From Skeletonema tropicum (taxonomy: Eukaryota; Bacillariophyta; Thalassiosirophyceae; Thalassiosirales; Thalassiosiraceae), in NCBI GenBank assembly GCA_037178625.1, contig CM074141.1:62001-126000 (forward strand): DNA of 64,000 nucleotides, in the 5' to 3' direction. Shown one piece after another: positions 34,532 to 46,606 of this stretch. Each line of letters opens with the position of its first letter. Positions within the stretch are counted from its first letter, which is position 1. A program made the translations under genes and the position numbers. Below the pieces are notes generated by a model. It saw nothing but the letters and a program-made list of their open reading frames with translations. It was not told where the DNA came from and did no database searches.

Positions 34532-36267
34532 CAGCGTTGGTGTGTTGAGGACCGTTTTGTAGCCATGAGGATAACGGGACAAGCACGGTCCGGGCTGTCC
34601 TCCACAGGTCGAACCATATTGGTTGAGATTATAACATTGGTTCTGGTAAGTACCAGTGCAATAAACTATTAAGAATAGAACATTGGTTCTGGTAAGTACC
34701 AGTGTGATAAACTATTAAAAATAGAACATTGGTTCTGATAAGTACCAGTGCAATAAACGATTTAGAAACCTAACAGAAGACTACACGTGGAATTCTGAAT
34801 ATAAGGTGCTGACATTCTCTAGTAACACAAAAAAATAAGGACAAAGAAGAAATACTAAAAATGGGCTGTATAATATAAGGTGCTGAAATATAGGTGGTAC
34901 TAGACTGCAAAAAAACAAGATATAACAAACCTATGTGTTGAGGTGTGTTGGTGCGGTGCGCGGTGCATTGGGGGCTGTAGTAAGTAGGGCTGTAGTAGTG
35001 ATCGCGGATGGATATGTACATGGGCTTTTCCCACTTTTGAGATTTCACCCATGGAACATCACAACAGATGGATGTATACATGGGCTTTTCCCACTTTTGA
35101 GATTTCACCCATGGAAACATCACCACCTCCCACCACCCGATCCGAACCCGAAGACCATCACCATGGGGAGATGATGTCTTACTACTATGTAGACGACAGC
35201 ACACAAAAATCCTGCACATAAAAATAGCACCAACATGGCCGCATCATCATAGCCGACATGAGGGGCGAAGGAACTGAATAATAATATTGTGTGTAGCATG
35301 ATATCTAATAATATTCTGCAGAGAGAAAATGGAGCGAAGTCATCACAATAACTTGCCCGGCGGCACCGGCTCGTTCTCGGCCAATACTTGGAGCAATAAG
35401 ACGTATGGCGGCATATTTTCAACGTCATACATAGCGCAATCGATCAGTGAAGGTTTCATTGATCCGCCGCCATCGTCTGAGAAGCATCGGTAGCCGACAT
35501 CAACATGATGAAATAATTGCGCACAGATGGGGATGCATTGATGTAATGTAGTATTATTACCCTTCAAAAGAAGATGCAGAGGAATAATGACAGAATTGTA
35601 TTGCCGATAGTATCGACTAAATAATAAGCAACTATGATAAATAATAATGCTAATTTAAAGGATTAATTCAAGTGAAATAATATGTATTTATTGTTGGACA
35701 TGTAAATATTATTGCCTTGTGTGGCTTTAAATATCCGAGTGTATAGCGTAGTTATGAGGATAATAATAAATAGGGGGGCGTTAATTATTATTAGGAAGGC
35801 GTGGTTACTGCCAATATGGGTGTTATTAAACATGGGGGGTAATAGAAGAGGTGGTATGGGAGTGAGCGACGGAGCGAGAGATTTGACGTGTGAGCAGTCG
35901 CTGCTCTATTGATATTATGGAAATTAATACAATAGCTGCAGTGATGAAACTTGACGGATAGCTGCGCCATGACATAGCGCTTATGTCATTTATAAATTTA
36001 TGCTACCGTACGGACGGGTTTGTTTGTTATGGCATCTTGTGTCTCTCTAGTGGAAGCGTCGGCCATGTCGATAGTTCGAGTTGAGGAGGTGTGGTCTGAG
36101 GTAGGAGAACCAGATTGGTCAAATTTGGTAAAAGAGCTAATACAGTGGAATAAAGCTAGTAGTAGCCTTTGGAATTATGAGTAGTCACGTTGGCAATATG
36201 AGTAGTCCCGTTGGCAAGATGAGTAATTTGTAGCTCAAAATGCCAAAAAAAAGCAATTTGTTTAGGA
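34532..36267 (+). repeat. Subtelomeric repeat, copy C
   Basis: Matches 30579-32314 at a constant offset of 3953 bp with scattered single-base differences. It starts at CAGCGTTGG directly after the LTR and breaks off at 36267, inside the AGGA of the first mini-exon-like module. Confidence 0.5.
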
Positions 36268-36871
36268 CATTCGTCTCTTATCAGCTGTGTGAAGTTGTGC
36301 GTGGAGCTACTTGCTCACGTATGCTTGTCGGCGAGGCAATTCTTGTTGCTCTGTTGTGCATAAAAAGTTTCCATGGTTGATAAACAGTCCGTCGATCGAA
36401 CTGTATGTGATGATTTACCTCAACATCACTGCCCCGTAAGTCATTACAATTGTGAGATGACTTGTTAGATCCCGTCCAATACGAGGCTCCAAAATAACAC
36501 ATGGCAGTGTAAGTGTGCCAGCAACGGCAAATGCTGACAGCATTCGTTAAACAGATGAGATTGTGCTTCATTTAGTTGCTACCCCAAACCCTGCCTGAGA
36601 GTCATGGTAGTACCCGCGAGTTAGAATCTGCAAAGAGTTCAACAATCATTGCAATTACAACACACCTGCGTGTGCAAAAGATAAAGACATTATGTACAAA
36701 GAAGACATTATGTACAGGGCATGAGATTCGTGCGTATGTTGGCATCAGACTACTGCTGCCGTTTCGTCAATTTCAGAGTTCAGAGCTTCTCTGAATGCAT
36801 TTGGCGTACTATTCAGCGTTATTCTAGACGGTTCGAGTACAGGTCTCGTGATCGGCTTCTCCCTGTCTATC
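36268..36871. other. Unique spacer, nothing recognised
   Basis: Short frames without recognisable motifs. It forms the left flank of the inverted transposon end at 36872. Confidence 0.5.
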
Positions 36872-39800
36872 CCCCTGAAGTGGGATTATTCTGATTTTGC
36901 AGTTTATGCTGATTTGTCAGGGTTTGTAGTGACAAATCAGAATGAACTCGGTTGTAAAAAGAATTGAATTTTGATGTCTGAAGTTAATTCTGAAATCAGA
37001 ACTAACCTTAATTGAGGTGAATTTATTTTGATGGTTAAAGGTTAATTCTGATTGACAATTTTTAATTCTGATCAACCGGTATTGGTTCAGTCTAGAATTG
37101 TGTCACACCAGATTTAAATGTCTTACCTCTCAGAACGTCCGCTGAAATAGGTTCTGAGCTCAAATTTTCCAGGTGCTCATCATGCAAACACTCCCATTAG
37201 GCGATCCCCACTTATGTCATTTTTACACATTCTCATTTTTTACACATTCTCATCCTTCACTCGCACATAAGTACTTGGGCACCGCACCAGCCAAAGTCTA
37301 CACCTCTTGATTGCAATAGATTGCAATGTCATGAAGCTCATGCACTACGATGATGTACTGATCATGCTGATGCTACATGAGTTTTGGCAAGCACACAACC
37401 ACCCCCATTAATACAAATACTACACCACACTGTAGTCATACCATCAGACAGGCAATAAATTTGAGGGGCCGCAACAGAATTGGTGGGTAATTATTATGGT
37501 ATTAATAATTATTATTATGGTATTAATAAAAATAAAAAGCGAGAGAGGAAATAATAGTGGGGCGGCAGCAGAGGAACTATTATTATTGATTTTACCAATT
37601 ATGTAATAGTATTTTTCACCTCATCTCACCATTTTTTTTCTGCTGTCCTTTTCATCAGACGGGCTACTGCCGTGATTATTAATACTTTGATAATACAAGA
37701 GAAGCATCATAATAGCTAGCATCGACGTTGGGGGGGATTAAATTTTGCTGACATAGTGAGTTGGGAGTCCTCGACAACTAACGTGATTGTGTCTGATTAG
37801 AAACCGAATGTTTTCACAAAGAGGCCGAGGTCAGAATTGAGGGACTTTGCCGCACTGATCATTATTTCATCCCCCCCCTCTGACGTGCACGATAACACAA
37901 CCTGGGAGTCCTGGCGGTGTACCCCCGCCTCCTCACTGTGTTGTGCCGTTCATGTTGGAAGACTGAACTGCTAGCAATTGTGACTGTCTCTCTGTAAAAT
38001 CTAGAATTATATCATGAGTTCAACCAAGGAAGGATCAGCAGCAGCATCCCTACAAGAGGCCATAAAGGAAGCATTGAGGCCATACTTGGCTCCACTTACA
38101 CAGGAGGAGAGGAGCAAAGTGAAATCGTACGAACTGGACGAATCATTGTATCCATTCAAAAAGATTGACAAGGATAAGAAACTTCAAACTGTTTATCAAA
38201 TCGAGAAATTTGCTGTACCATGCAAACAGTCTGGCACACCATTTTTAAAGTCAAGCTATGGATGCTCCTTCAGTGATTATTATCGAGTTGTGTCAGAGGT
38301 GTTTCTTTCAGACCCCTCCCTTCATTTTCTATACAAGCATATATTGCACCAGATTGATGAAAAGCTGCGAGAAGGTATTTGGTTTTGTAATAATGTCTGT
38401 ACAGCTCACCTGACAGACCGTGGCAACACACAATTCAGTGAAAATGGTTTGGGATTTGCTGCAGCTAATGAAAATGACAACACCTACAATGCTTTTTTTG
38501 GGAAGGGCACAACCTCACTTCTAGAATTGAAGCGGATCTTATTCCCATTTCATTTTGGTGGAGATCACTTTGTTGGTGCAATTGTATACCCTTCTGACAA
38601 CAGAATAGCTACTTTTGACCATTATGGACCTGATAGGATATCTAACAAGAGGGTATTCAAACTTTTGAGCAGCATGCTAAACCATGCTCTAAGGCGGGAG
38701 GGGCGGTTGGAAAACCACCCAGGATGGATTCATGAGTCACTTACTGTGCCAGAACAGATGGACTCAATCAGTTGTGGAATATTTCAAGTTATCAATGGTA
38801 TCATTCTCACCCTTTCTGATGATCTTGCCACTGCAAAACATTTATTGGTTGACCAACATCAAATTATCAAATATATCCGCCCCAAATTGGCTGCCAACAT
38901 CCTGAATCTATTTCGCTTGACAATGACACCTGATGATTTGAAAAGGCACTTCAACCAGATAAACAAATCACGAGGGGGCAAACTGTCTAAGAATCCATCA
39001 GCAAAGCAGGGCCAACAGAAAGCAAACCCAAAGCAACAGACATCCCTTAAGAAACAACCAGCAGCAAACAACAAGACAGCAAACAACCAGCCACCAACAA
39101 AAATGAGGGGGAAGGGGATGTCATCCTTACTACAAGATGCTCTGGCTTCAGATCTCTTCCAATTCCCCACCAATGCTGAAAATGACTTCCTATCCAAGCT
39201 ATTGAAAACTGAGAAAGCGTTAGTATTCCCTACTCTACATAGAGGAACTCCTAATGAAGTCATTGCCAAATGTTTTAATCATCATGATAGGCGGAATAAA
39301 TCAAAAGTTCAACAGCAAGTACAAAAATTCCAAACTCAGTTTGGGGAGTATCTTCTGCACTTCAACAGACTCTGTATTCAGGTGCTATGCTTGCAGGATA
39401 TGGCTAACAGTGGATTTTGGTCGGAACTGTCATTTGCAGGAGGTGAGGCCTTTCTTCCTGTCTTTGCACAGTACATTTGTGACACTTTAACCCACATGAA
39501 GAGGGCTTGCTTGATTCTTGACAATGGTCGTCCCATTGTAGAAAATGATAAGAGGAAGATTTGTCACTGTATAGAGTGGATACTAGATGAAAATCGCTGT
39601 AGAGAGGAATTTAGGCACAGCTACAGTCACATTTCCATCCCAGTGTTGATTAAAGAGCCACCAGATGGCAAATGGTGGCTCACTATGTATGGGTGGTCAA
39701 CTCAAATGTATGATACAATTTGCACCATTCGAGGTATACTTGAAACTATGGAGAAGAACTTGCCCTCAAACATGATGGCTCAAACAGACAGCAATTGTTT

Positions 39801-40706
39801 GGTTGTCAAATTCAAATTGGCTGGAGTAACAAAAACTCTGTCACGTCCTATAGATGGTTTTGGTCGAAATGATGATGAGTACACTTCATCCAATTGCAGT
39901 CTGCCATTGGTGTTACAACACCAGTCTTATAGATTTCATCAGTTCAAGATTTTGCTTGATTCATGCAGGACAACTAAAACAGCAGTTCCTGACATCCTGT
40001 TTCAGGAACTGCAGACTCTATTCAAAGTGGTGGAACATCATGACCAGAAGAAGAAGAGTAGAACAATTAATCTTACTGAAAGTGATGATGAGGATGGTGT
40101 GGTGGATTACAATAAGGATTACTCATTTCTGGCAGATGACTTGGACGAAGGAAACAGTGAGGAGGTAGCAGAGAAGAAGAAAGATGACTTGAAGAATCCC
40201 CCATCAGGAATGGGGGAAAAGGAAGCTGCTTGCAACAGTGACTCTACCTCCAAGAAGAAGAAGAAGAAGGAGGAGTCCAATGTGGGGAATGCGGGGAAAG
40301 ATGATGCATTGGTGGAGCAGTTTTGGCTTGATGAAATCTGTGAGACAAATGGGAAGGAAATTGATAAAAAGGCAGGCCCAAAGATGACGGCCACTCCCAC
40401 TCTGTTGGGAGGGGAGAAGGTGGAAAAGCGCCTGAGTGATGGCAATGGCAGCAATGAAGATAAGGCATCACCAAGCAATGGCAGCAATGAAGATAAGGCA
40501 TCACCAATGAAAGGGGGTATTAACCATGAGAATGTGATGGCTCCACCTATGGCTCTGTCAGGAGGGGAGAAGGCAGAAAAGCGCCAGAGTGATGGCAATG
40601 GCAGCAATGAAGGAGATGAGGCATCACCAGGAGGGGAGGATGCCAAGAAGAAGAAGGAGGAGGAGGAGGAATCTAAGGCAGTTCTGAAAGAAGGCAATAA
40701 TGACTC
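36872..40706 (-). mobile_element. Inverted copy of the right 3.8 kb of the large transposon
   Basis: Reverse-complement copy of 59656-63490, with equal length (3835 bp). In the part read as protein there are two amino-acid differences. It begins CCCCTGAAGTGGGATTATTC and holds TCAGAATT-type subterminal repeats (36940-37080), AT-rich upstream DNA and the first 897 codons of the Ulp1-like gene. The match ends abruptly at 40706 with no second terminus nearby. Confidence 0.5.
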
Positions 40707-40716
40707 AGTAATGTGA
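38014..40716 (+). pseudogene. Truncated Ulp1-like gene (N-terminal 897 codons)
   Basis: Same as the first part of the gene at 56193-62348, except Asn for Ile near residue 387 and Gly for Trp near 875. It keeps the whole protease domain (H185, D202, Q248, C254), the basic linker and the Lys/Glu/Ser-rich region, then reads two foreign codons and stops at the break. The protease domain could still be expressed, since its own upstream region is copied too, so it may be a functional short form. By origin it is a truncation. Confidence 0.5.
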
Positions 40717-41434
40717 CAGTGGCAACGCAGACGCGTCAGTCAGGTGACTAGGTAATCGAAGACCTTTGGGAAGATGTCCCATTAACCTTGACGGTAATAA
40801 TTCATAATGCTTTTGTCTGCAGGCGGACCAGCAATAACTTTTTATGGAGTTTTCATCGCGTTGACGGATGGCGTTAAACTTGTTTCCTTGTTTCTCTAAA
40901 CATGGCAGCACCAAGTTCACGGGGGAAGAAATTAGATGTCCTCATCTTTGTGGATACGTCAACGCTTCCCCATTCTCTCTTGTTTACAGTAATGCTAATT
41001 GAAGAGAGGTCAATGGCTCTTGGCGACTCTTTGACATCTACACGACATGGCACGATAGCTCTCCATCTGAAAGCGCATAGCTCTGGCAGCGACCAGATAG
41101 TTAAGAGCGCCCAATCTTTGAGAAGGAGTCCAGATGAAAGTGTCAGCGGTTACAAAGGTAGTAGCCGCGCGGAGGAGTGACATCAAATGATGGTGTGCTC
41201 GATGTATTTTGTGAAATTCGACTGGATGAACTTGATTCCCGACTGGAAATGTATTTCAGTCCTATGAAGTAACGCTTGGTGTCTTCCGCCGTTGACAACG
41301 CTCAATACGAATATTCTGCATGGCGTCGATAGGGTGCTATGTATTCGAAATGTCATATGTCTCCAATTTGACGATTAAAGTTTAGCTCCAGACATGCGTG
41401 AACGACGTTGCTCTTGTGGAGAGTATCAGAATGA
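40707..41434. other. Unique spacer between two transposon fragments
   Basis: A 92-codon frame (40902-41180) starts with ATG and ends RAEE, but shows no recognisable motif. Nothing else was seen. Confidence 0.5.
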
Positions 41435-42553
41435 CCTCTGAAGTGGGATAATGCCTTTATGGGTTTTTGTATCTTGCTCATCAGAATTCTTGTCAACTTC
41501 AAATTCTGATATTATTCCGATGTCAAAGAATAAGAATTTCTAGTATCAAAATCTTTAATTTCTTGCATTGGTAAGAAAAGGCCGAGTGTCAAAATAAATA
41601 TGTCGCACATCAGACACAAATTCTAAACATCAAAATAAACATATCATGCATCAGAATTAAAATTTTGTAAATCAGAATTTTGTGACTGATTCCAGAATTT
41701 AAATTTTGACACACTTATTTTGTCACAATTTGATTCTGATCCCGATCAAATTTATAAGCATATTTTAGGATTTGTAATTCAAGCATCGAAGTATTTATTG
41801 TGGTGAATCAAATCAAATAACACAAACATGATTTATTACATTAAATTCAATATGCAATGATGATTCAACCACTGATAACTCTGCTCATACTCCGCTCATA
41901 TCTGGCACTTCAAGTGTACCCATTCCCACAAGAGCATCTGCCACTATGAACTCGAACTTGTCTTCATCTGTAGCAGCAATGCTATCTTCATCATCATCAC
42001 CCAAATCTAGTTTGAAATACTGAGGAACCCAGCAATTATCGCTGAACTGCTTCATGTTGGAGATGAAGTCATCCCATGTCTCTTTGCAAACCTGCCATGC
42101 TTTCTCATCTTTCATAAGCTTGTCAAAAGATTCTTGGAGGGCTTTAAAGTGACGAATCCCTTCCTTGGTCCAACCCGACTGGAGGTATTTGTTCTTGACA
42201 TTAGCACCCTTTGAATACTTCAACTTGGGCCCGGCAGATGATCTCTTCTTCTTCCTCTTTTGTCCTACAGCAGCAGGCTCCTCCTCCTCCTTCTCAGCAA
42301 CATCAAGAGTGTCATTTCTCTTCTGTTCCTCCTCTCTTGCAGTTTCGATTTCCTTGATCCATCTGGGATGATAGTTCTCATACACCAGTACAGTAAATGC
42401 AAGATCGCTGGCAGTCAGATGGTCGAGCACAGATTTATCTTGATTTGCCTTCAGCCATGCCTTGACTTCGTTCCTACCATATACTTCCGACCCATAGTAA
42501 TAAATTAGATTGTGCAGCTGATTCAGTGCCATGTGATCTTGAGCTACGTTGAT
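41435..42553 (+). mobile_element. Left-end fragment of the large transposon
   Basis: 1119 bp matching 44665-45783, with one difference noticed (T/C at 41882 versus 45112). It starts CCTCTGAAGTGGGATAATGCC and includes the subterminal repeats and the last part of the Myb-like gene. It ends abruptly at 42553, joining unrelated DNA. No second terminus is nearby. Confidence 0.5.
41885..42553 (-). pseudogene. Truncated 3' part of the Myb-like element gene
   Basis: Carries the C-terminal ~222 codons of the gene at 45115-46606 (from VAQDHMALNQ to the stop). Upstream of 42553 the frame continues through foreign sequence to a chance ATG at 42592. It lacks exon 1, so it is a broken copy. Confidence 0.5.
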
Positions 42554-42782
42554 TGAGACATTGGGTGCTACAAATAAGAATGCACCCGACAATTATGCGG
42601 CAGATTACGAAGCAGCACGCCGTTACCTCTTGCATGCACCGGTATTTCAGAAATGTCAGAGTACCGGGAATGTGTCGGTTGTACCATTGACTCCATTGCC
42701 AGAAGGTGTTGACGATTTAGAATCATATCTTCAAATCGCCTTCGACAGAGATGCTGCCATCACCCCGCATCAATACGATGAT
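42554..42782 (+). other. Short segment of unknown origin
   Basis: Open in frame on the plus strand (reading ATNKNAPDNYAADYEAARRY...), ending at a stop at 42786-42788 near the start of the RNase H remnant. No family recognised. Confidence 0.5.
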
Positions 42783-42783
42783 T

Positions 42784-43323
42784 CTTGAACCTACTGCAAA
42801 TGTTTTGGAAATCAATGCCTATCCTGATGCTGATTTTGCCGGTATGTATGGTGTTGAGCGTCCGGATGATCCTGCTTGTGTCAAGAGCAGAACTGGTTTT
42901 GTTATTACAGTCGCAAACTGTCCTGTACTGTGGAAGTCTTCACTCCAAACTAAGACTGCTTTGTCTACAATGGAAGCTGAGATTTCTGCTTTGGCTCACT
43001 GTTGTCGCGAGCTGTTCCCTATCATGGATTTGGCTTCACATCTGGCTGAATATTACGAGTTGGATTCTGCTACTACAAAGATGAATGTTACTGTCCACGA
43101 GGACAATAGCTCGGCGCTGATCTTTGCCAAGCTTATTCCTCCTGAATACACACCTCGGTCGAAGTTCTTTCACTTGGAGACGGTTTGGTTCCGCGAAGAA
43201 ATTGTGAAGCGTGGGATTCAGTTGGTCAAGATTGATACGAAAGAGCAGATTGGTGATATCTTTACAAAAGGTCTTACGAGGGTTCCCTTTGAGTATCTTC
43301 GCTACAAATTGTGTGGGTGGTGA
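42784..43323 (+). pseudogene. Copia RNase H domain (C-terminal end of a pol gene)
   Basis: The frame reads ILEPTANVLEINAYPDADFAG (an RNase H start with DADFAG), then SRTGFVIT, PVLWKSSLQTKTALSTMEAE (the conserved STMEAE block), HEDNSSAL and RSKFFHLE, ending KLCGW. These are the standard Copia RNase H motifs. The upstream part is lost. Nothing in it is frameshifted, so the loss may be fairly recent. Confidence 0.5.
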
Positions 43324-43391
43324 CACCCTTTGATGTTTATTATCGTTGCGAGTCAGTGGCATGGTTCGATGCTCACTGATTCGAGAAGGAG

Positions 43392-43685
43392 TGTTGAGGT
43401 TGCCTAGTTGTGACTCGCCTTCCTATTTTAGGTTTACATGTTTCTGTCAATTGAGTGAGTTTCCGTATATGGTTCTCACTCACATCATCTAACGCAAGAG
43501 CTGCGCTATCTTATGCGTTGAGTTGCACTTTGCTAAATTGTCAAGTGCAAATCAAAGCTCTCACAATAAAATAATATTGTCTCTGTTACTAAGAAGTCAA
43601 CGCTACACAGAGCATTCGGGACGCCGGATACTCTTCATTGTCTGCGTCAATATCTTCCTATACTTACAGCGTTGCACCTTTTACA
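43392..43685 (+). repeat. Copia LTR (294 bp)
   Basis: Starts TG and ends CA; matches the inverted LTR at 34239-34531 with a few differences. Confidence 0.5.
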
Positions 43686-43822
43686 GGTTATGAGCCCTGA
43701 GTTCTGTCCGACCTGTCATCCATACCATCCATGCCGTCTTTGAAGATAAGAAGGACGGGGACTTTCTATCATCCCCACTGTCAACATGCAGTTGCGAAGA
43801 TGGATCACTCTTTTGCTCGCAT

Positions 43823-44023
43823 ATGATTGCTTTCCTCTTGGTGCTAGCATTAGTGCAGCGTAGTGCTTCACAGAAGGAATTTGAGACAGGATATCCTGTG
43901 TCTCCAAAGCTTGTACAAGCTGAACCAGTATTGATTGAGAACTTGCATGCATTAGATATTTTTAATAGGCAGCAAGCTCAAACTAAGAGGCAAGCAGGTA
44001 ATAAACGAAAGCGAAATGATTAA
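43823..44023 (+). CDS. Small Lys/Arg-tailed reading frame (unknown)
   Basis: 66 codons from ATG, hydrophobic at the start (MIAFLLVLALV) and very basic at the end (NKRKRND). It is convergent with the transposase fragment at 44039 and may be the 3' end of a second gene of that element. I cannot name it; low confidence that it is coding. Confidence 0.5.
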   Translation: MIAFLLVLALVQRSASQKEFETGYPVSPKLVQAEPVLIENLHALDIFNRQQAQTKRQAGNKRKRND

Positions 44024-44038
44024 TATAACATTTATGAT

Positions 44039-44540
44039 TTACGACTCTTCAACATCCTTTCCATCAATCATAACAACTTTTGGGTATCCATTCTCAACTA
44101 ATTTATTGGGAAGCTCGACTTCAAGATATTCCTCAGTAATGTCAAGATTGCATAAATCATCTCCTACTTCACCCCACTTTGGTCCCCACTCGTACAGTAT
44201 ATTGCTAATAGTCGTTCGGTGGCGAGCCAACATCAATGCAATCATTTGTTGGTAACTGATACGGTGAAGGAACATTCGGCAGATAAGAGCCTTCTCAAAC
44301 TGATGAAGATTTGGCATCTTGAACTGGTTTGACTTTTCCTTTGACTTCTTCCTCTTCCTGTTAGTTGTGAATATGATGTTATCCATGTTGAAGTCGGCTT
44401 CAATCTCCTTCGGGAAGTGAACACGCAAGTATTGCTTTGTTTCGTCCCAACTTTCATACCCAAACAGAACCTTTGCTGCATGTTTGTTTTTGTTGTGAAA
44501 TCGGTCACTAAATAGTGTTAACCTTGACAGACCACCAGCG
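44039..44540 (-). pseudogene. Fragment of a PIF/Harbinger-like (DDE_Tnp_4-type) transposase
   Basis: The frame is open from about 44540 (reading LTLFSDRFHNKNKHAAKV) through ATG 44428 to a stop at 44039. It holds a helix-turn-helix-like stretch (RISYQQMIALMLARHRTT) followed by KVVMIDGKDVEES, which resembles the first catalytic Asp block (IDGT) of Harbinger-type enzymes. The 5' end is cut at a short telomere-like tract, and the rest of the catalytic domain is absent. The family assignment is tentative. Confidence 0.5.
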
Positions 44541-44542
44541 TT

Positions 44543-44562
44543 CAGGGTTAGGGTTAGGGTTA
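44543..44562. repeat. Short TTAGGG tract (about 3 repeats)
   Basis: AGGGTTAGGGTTAGGGTTAG on the plus strand, opposite in orientation to the other telomere tracts. It lies at the broken edge of the transposase fragment and about 100 bp left of the large transposon. Confidence 0.5.
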
Positions 44563-44689
44563 GCCTAACTCGGTTTTATTTACGTATCGTCATAAAGCTG
44601 ACGGTGCGTGATAATTAATTTATTCCACGCCGATGACAGTCCGTCACCTCTGGGTGCATGCTTTCCTCTGAAGTGGGATAATGCCTTTA

Positions 44690-45000
44690 TGGGTTTTTGT
44701 ATCTTGCTCATCAGAATTCTTGTCAACTTCAAATTCTGATATTATTCCGATGTCAAAGAATAAGAATTTCTAGTATCAAAATCTTTAATTTCTTGCATTG
44801 GTAAGAAAAGGCCGAGTGTCAAAATAAATATGTCGCACATCAGACACAAATTCTAAACATCAAAATAAACATATCATGCATCAGAATTAAAATTTTGTAA
44901 ATCAGAATTTTGTGACTGATTCCAGAATTTAAATTTTGACACACTTATTTTGTCACAATTTGATTCTGATCCCGATCAAATTTATAAGCATATTTTAGGA
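44690..45000. promoter_or_regulatory. Left subterminal repeat cluster
   Basis: Repeated ATCAGAATT, AATTCTGAT and related strings on both strands (for example near 44708, 44733, 44880, 44902, 44960). Subterminal repeats of this kind bind the transposase in En/Spm-type elements; the same role here is inferred. Confidence 0.5.
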
Positions 45001-45114
45001 TTTGTAATTCAAGCATCGAAGTATTTATTGTGGTGAATCAAATCAAATAACACAAACATGATTTATTACATTAAATTCAATATGCAATGATGATTCAACC
45101 ACTGATAACTCCGC

Positions 45115-46606
45115 TCATACTCCGCTCATATCTGGCACTTCAAGTGTACCCATTCCCACAAGAGCATCTGCCACTATGAACTCGAACTTGTCTTCATCTG
45201 TAGCAGCAATGCTATCTTCATCATCATCACCCAAATCTAGTTTGAAATACTGAGGAACCCAGCAATTATCGCTGAACTGCTTCATGTTGGAGATGAAGTC
45301 ATCCCATGTCTCTTTGCAAACCTGCCATGCTTTCTCATCTTTCATAAGCTTGTCAAAAGATTCTTGGAGGGCTTTAAAGTGACGAATCCCTTCCTTGGTC
45401 CAACCCGACTGGAGGTATTTGTTCTTGACATTAGCACCCTTTGAATACTTCAACTTGGGCCCGGCAGATGATCTCTTCTTCTTCCTCTTTTGTCCTACAG
45501 CAGCAGGCTCCTCCTCCTCCTTCTCAGCAACATCAAGAGTGTCATTTCTCTTCTGTTCCTCCTCTCTTGCAGTTTCGATTTCCTTGATCCATCTGGGATG
45601 ATAGTTCTCATACACCAGTACAGTAAATGCAAGATCGCTGGCAGTCAGATGGTCGAGCACAGATTTATCTTGATTTGCCTTCAGCCATGCCTTGACTTCG
45701 TTCCTACCATATACTTCCGACCCATAGTAATAAATTAGATTGTGCAGCTGATTCAGTGCCATGTGATCTTGAGCTACGTTGACCCAATCATGATCGCTGT
45801 AAGACAAAAATGTCTCAAACTCTTTGCCAGCACCCTCGAAGCTCCTGCGAGTGTTGTGGAGGTCTGTTACAGATGATAGAACGAATGTGCACCCCCGAGA
45901 TGGGGCAGTCACAATGATGTATGTTAGTTTGTATTATGATCCAGAATCAACAAGGATACACAGACTACTTACCTTTAAATGCCTTGCCACACCTCCCAAT
46001 ACAGTTACCTCTCAAAGTACTCAACTTTGCCCCAACTTTTGGCAGTGCCACGTTCCTAAAGTAATCATTTGTGCTTCCCACAAACGAGTCTGGAATAACC
46101 ACCTGCTTCATGACAAATGCTGCAAATGGATGGGGATTGTCTGTATCATATTGCATCCACCTTCCAGTAAAGTTCAAGAACTTATTCTGTGGCCAAATCA
46201 TTTGAGCTGTACTTTCCTTGAGTGCAACGACATTACTCACATCCTCTGCTGCCGTTGCCCATAAGAGTTGTTTATTTTTCCCTACTCCGCCTTGGCCAGA
46301 CTGCCTTCTCTCTAACTGCAGCTGCAGTCGTGCAACCTCAGCTGCATTTTCTTCACTTCTCCCCTTATACCACTCCATCATCTCCTTCATTGCATTGAGT
46401 TCACTGGTCTTGTATCCTATATTGCCATTACCATCATTATGGTTGTTATGTTGAATATCTTGACCACCAGACAACCGTCCTCCAACACCTTCATTAGCAC
46501 GCTTGCCGCTGCCATCATTACTTACCCTTGAACTTCTAAACATCGTGTTGCCTTCAGCTTTCTTTGTTGGGGACACTATCTTTTTCACTGTTTGCACAAG
46601 ATACAT
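45115..46606 (-). CDS. Transposon accessory protein: coiled coil plus Myb/SANT-like region
   Basis: Two exons join in frame: 46606-45973 and 45863-45115, with intron 45864-45972 (GTAAGT...GTAACAG, 109 nt), giving 460 residues. The start ATG 46606 faces the transposase gene across about 240 bp. The N-terminal part is Ser/Gly/Asn-rich and basic; residues about 75-105 could form a coiled coil (EENAAEVARLQLQLERR). The middle has aromatic-rich helical sequence, then an acidic stretch, a basic patch (GQKRKKKRSS) and a segment with spaced Trp residues (SGWTKEGIRHFKAL...WQVCKETWDDF) that resembles a Myb/trihelix fold. The C terminus is acidic. A role as an end-binding or nuclear partner of the transposase is likely but unproven. 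The last 222 codons are repeated at 41885-42553. Confidence 0.5.

Larger units (their letters stand above)
42783..43685 (+). mobile_element. 3' remnant of a Copia element (RNase H end plus LTR)
   Basis: The RNase H region, a 68-bp spacer (43324-43391) and the 3' LTR (43392-43685, 294 bp, TGTTGAGG...TTTTACA) are present. Integrase and reverse transcriptase are missing. The element family is the same as the inverted LTR at 34239-34531. Confidence 0.5.
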
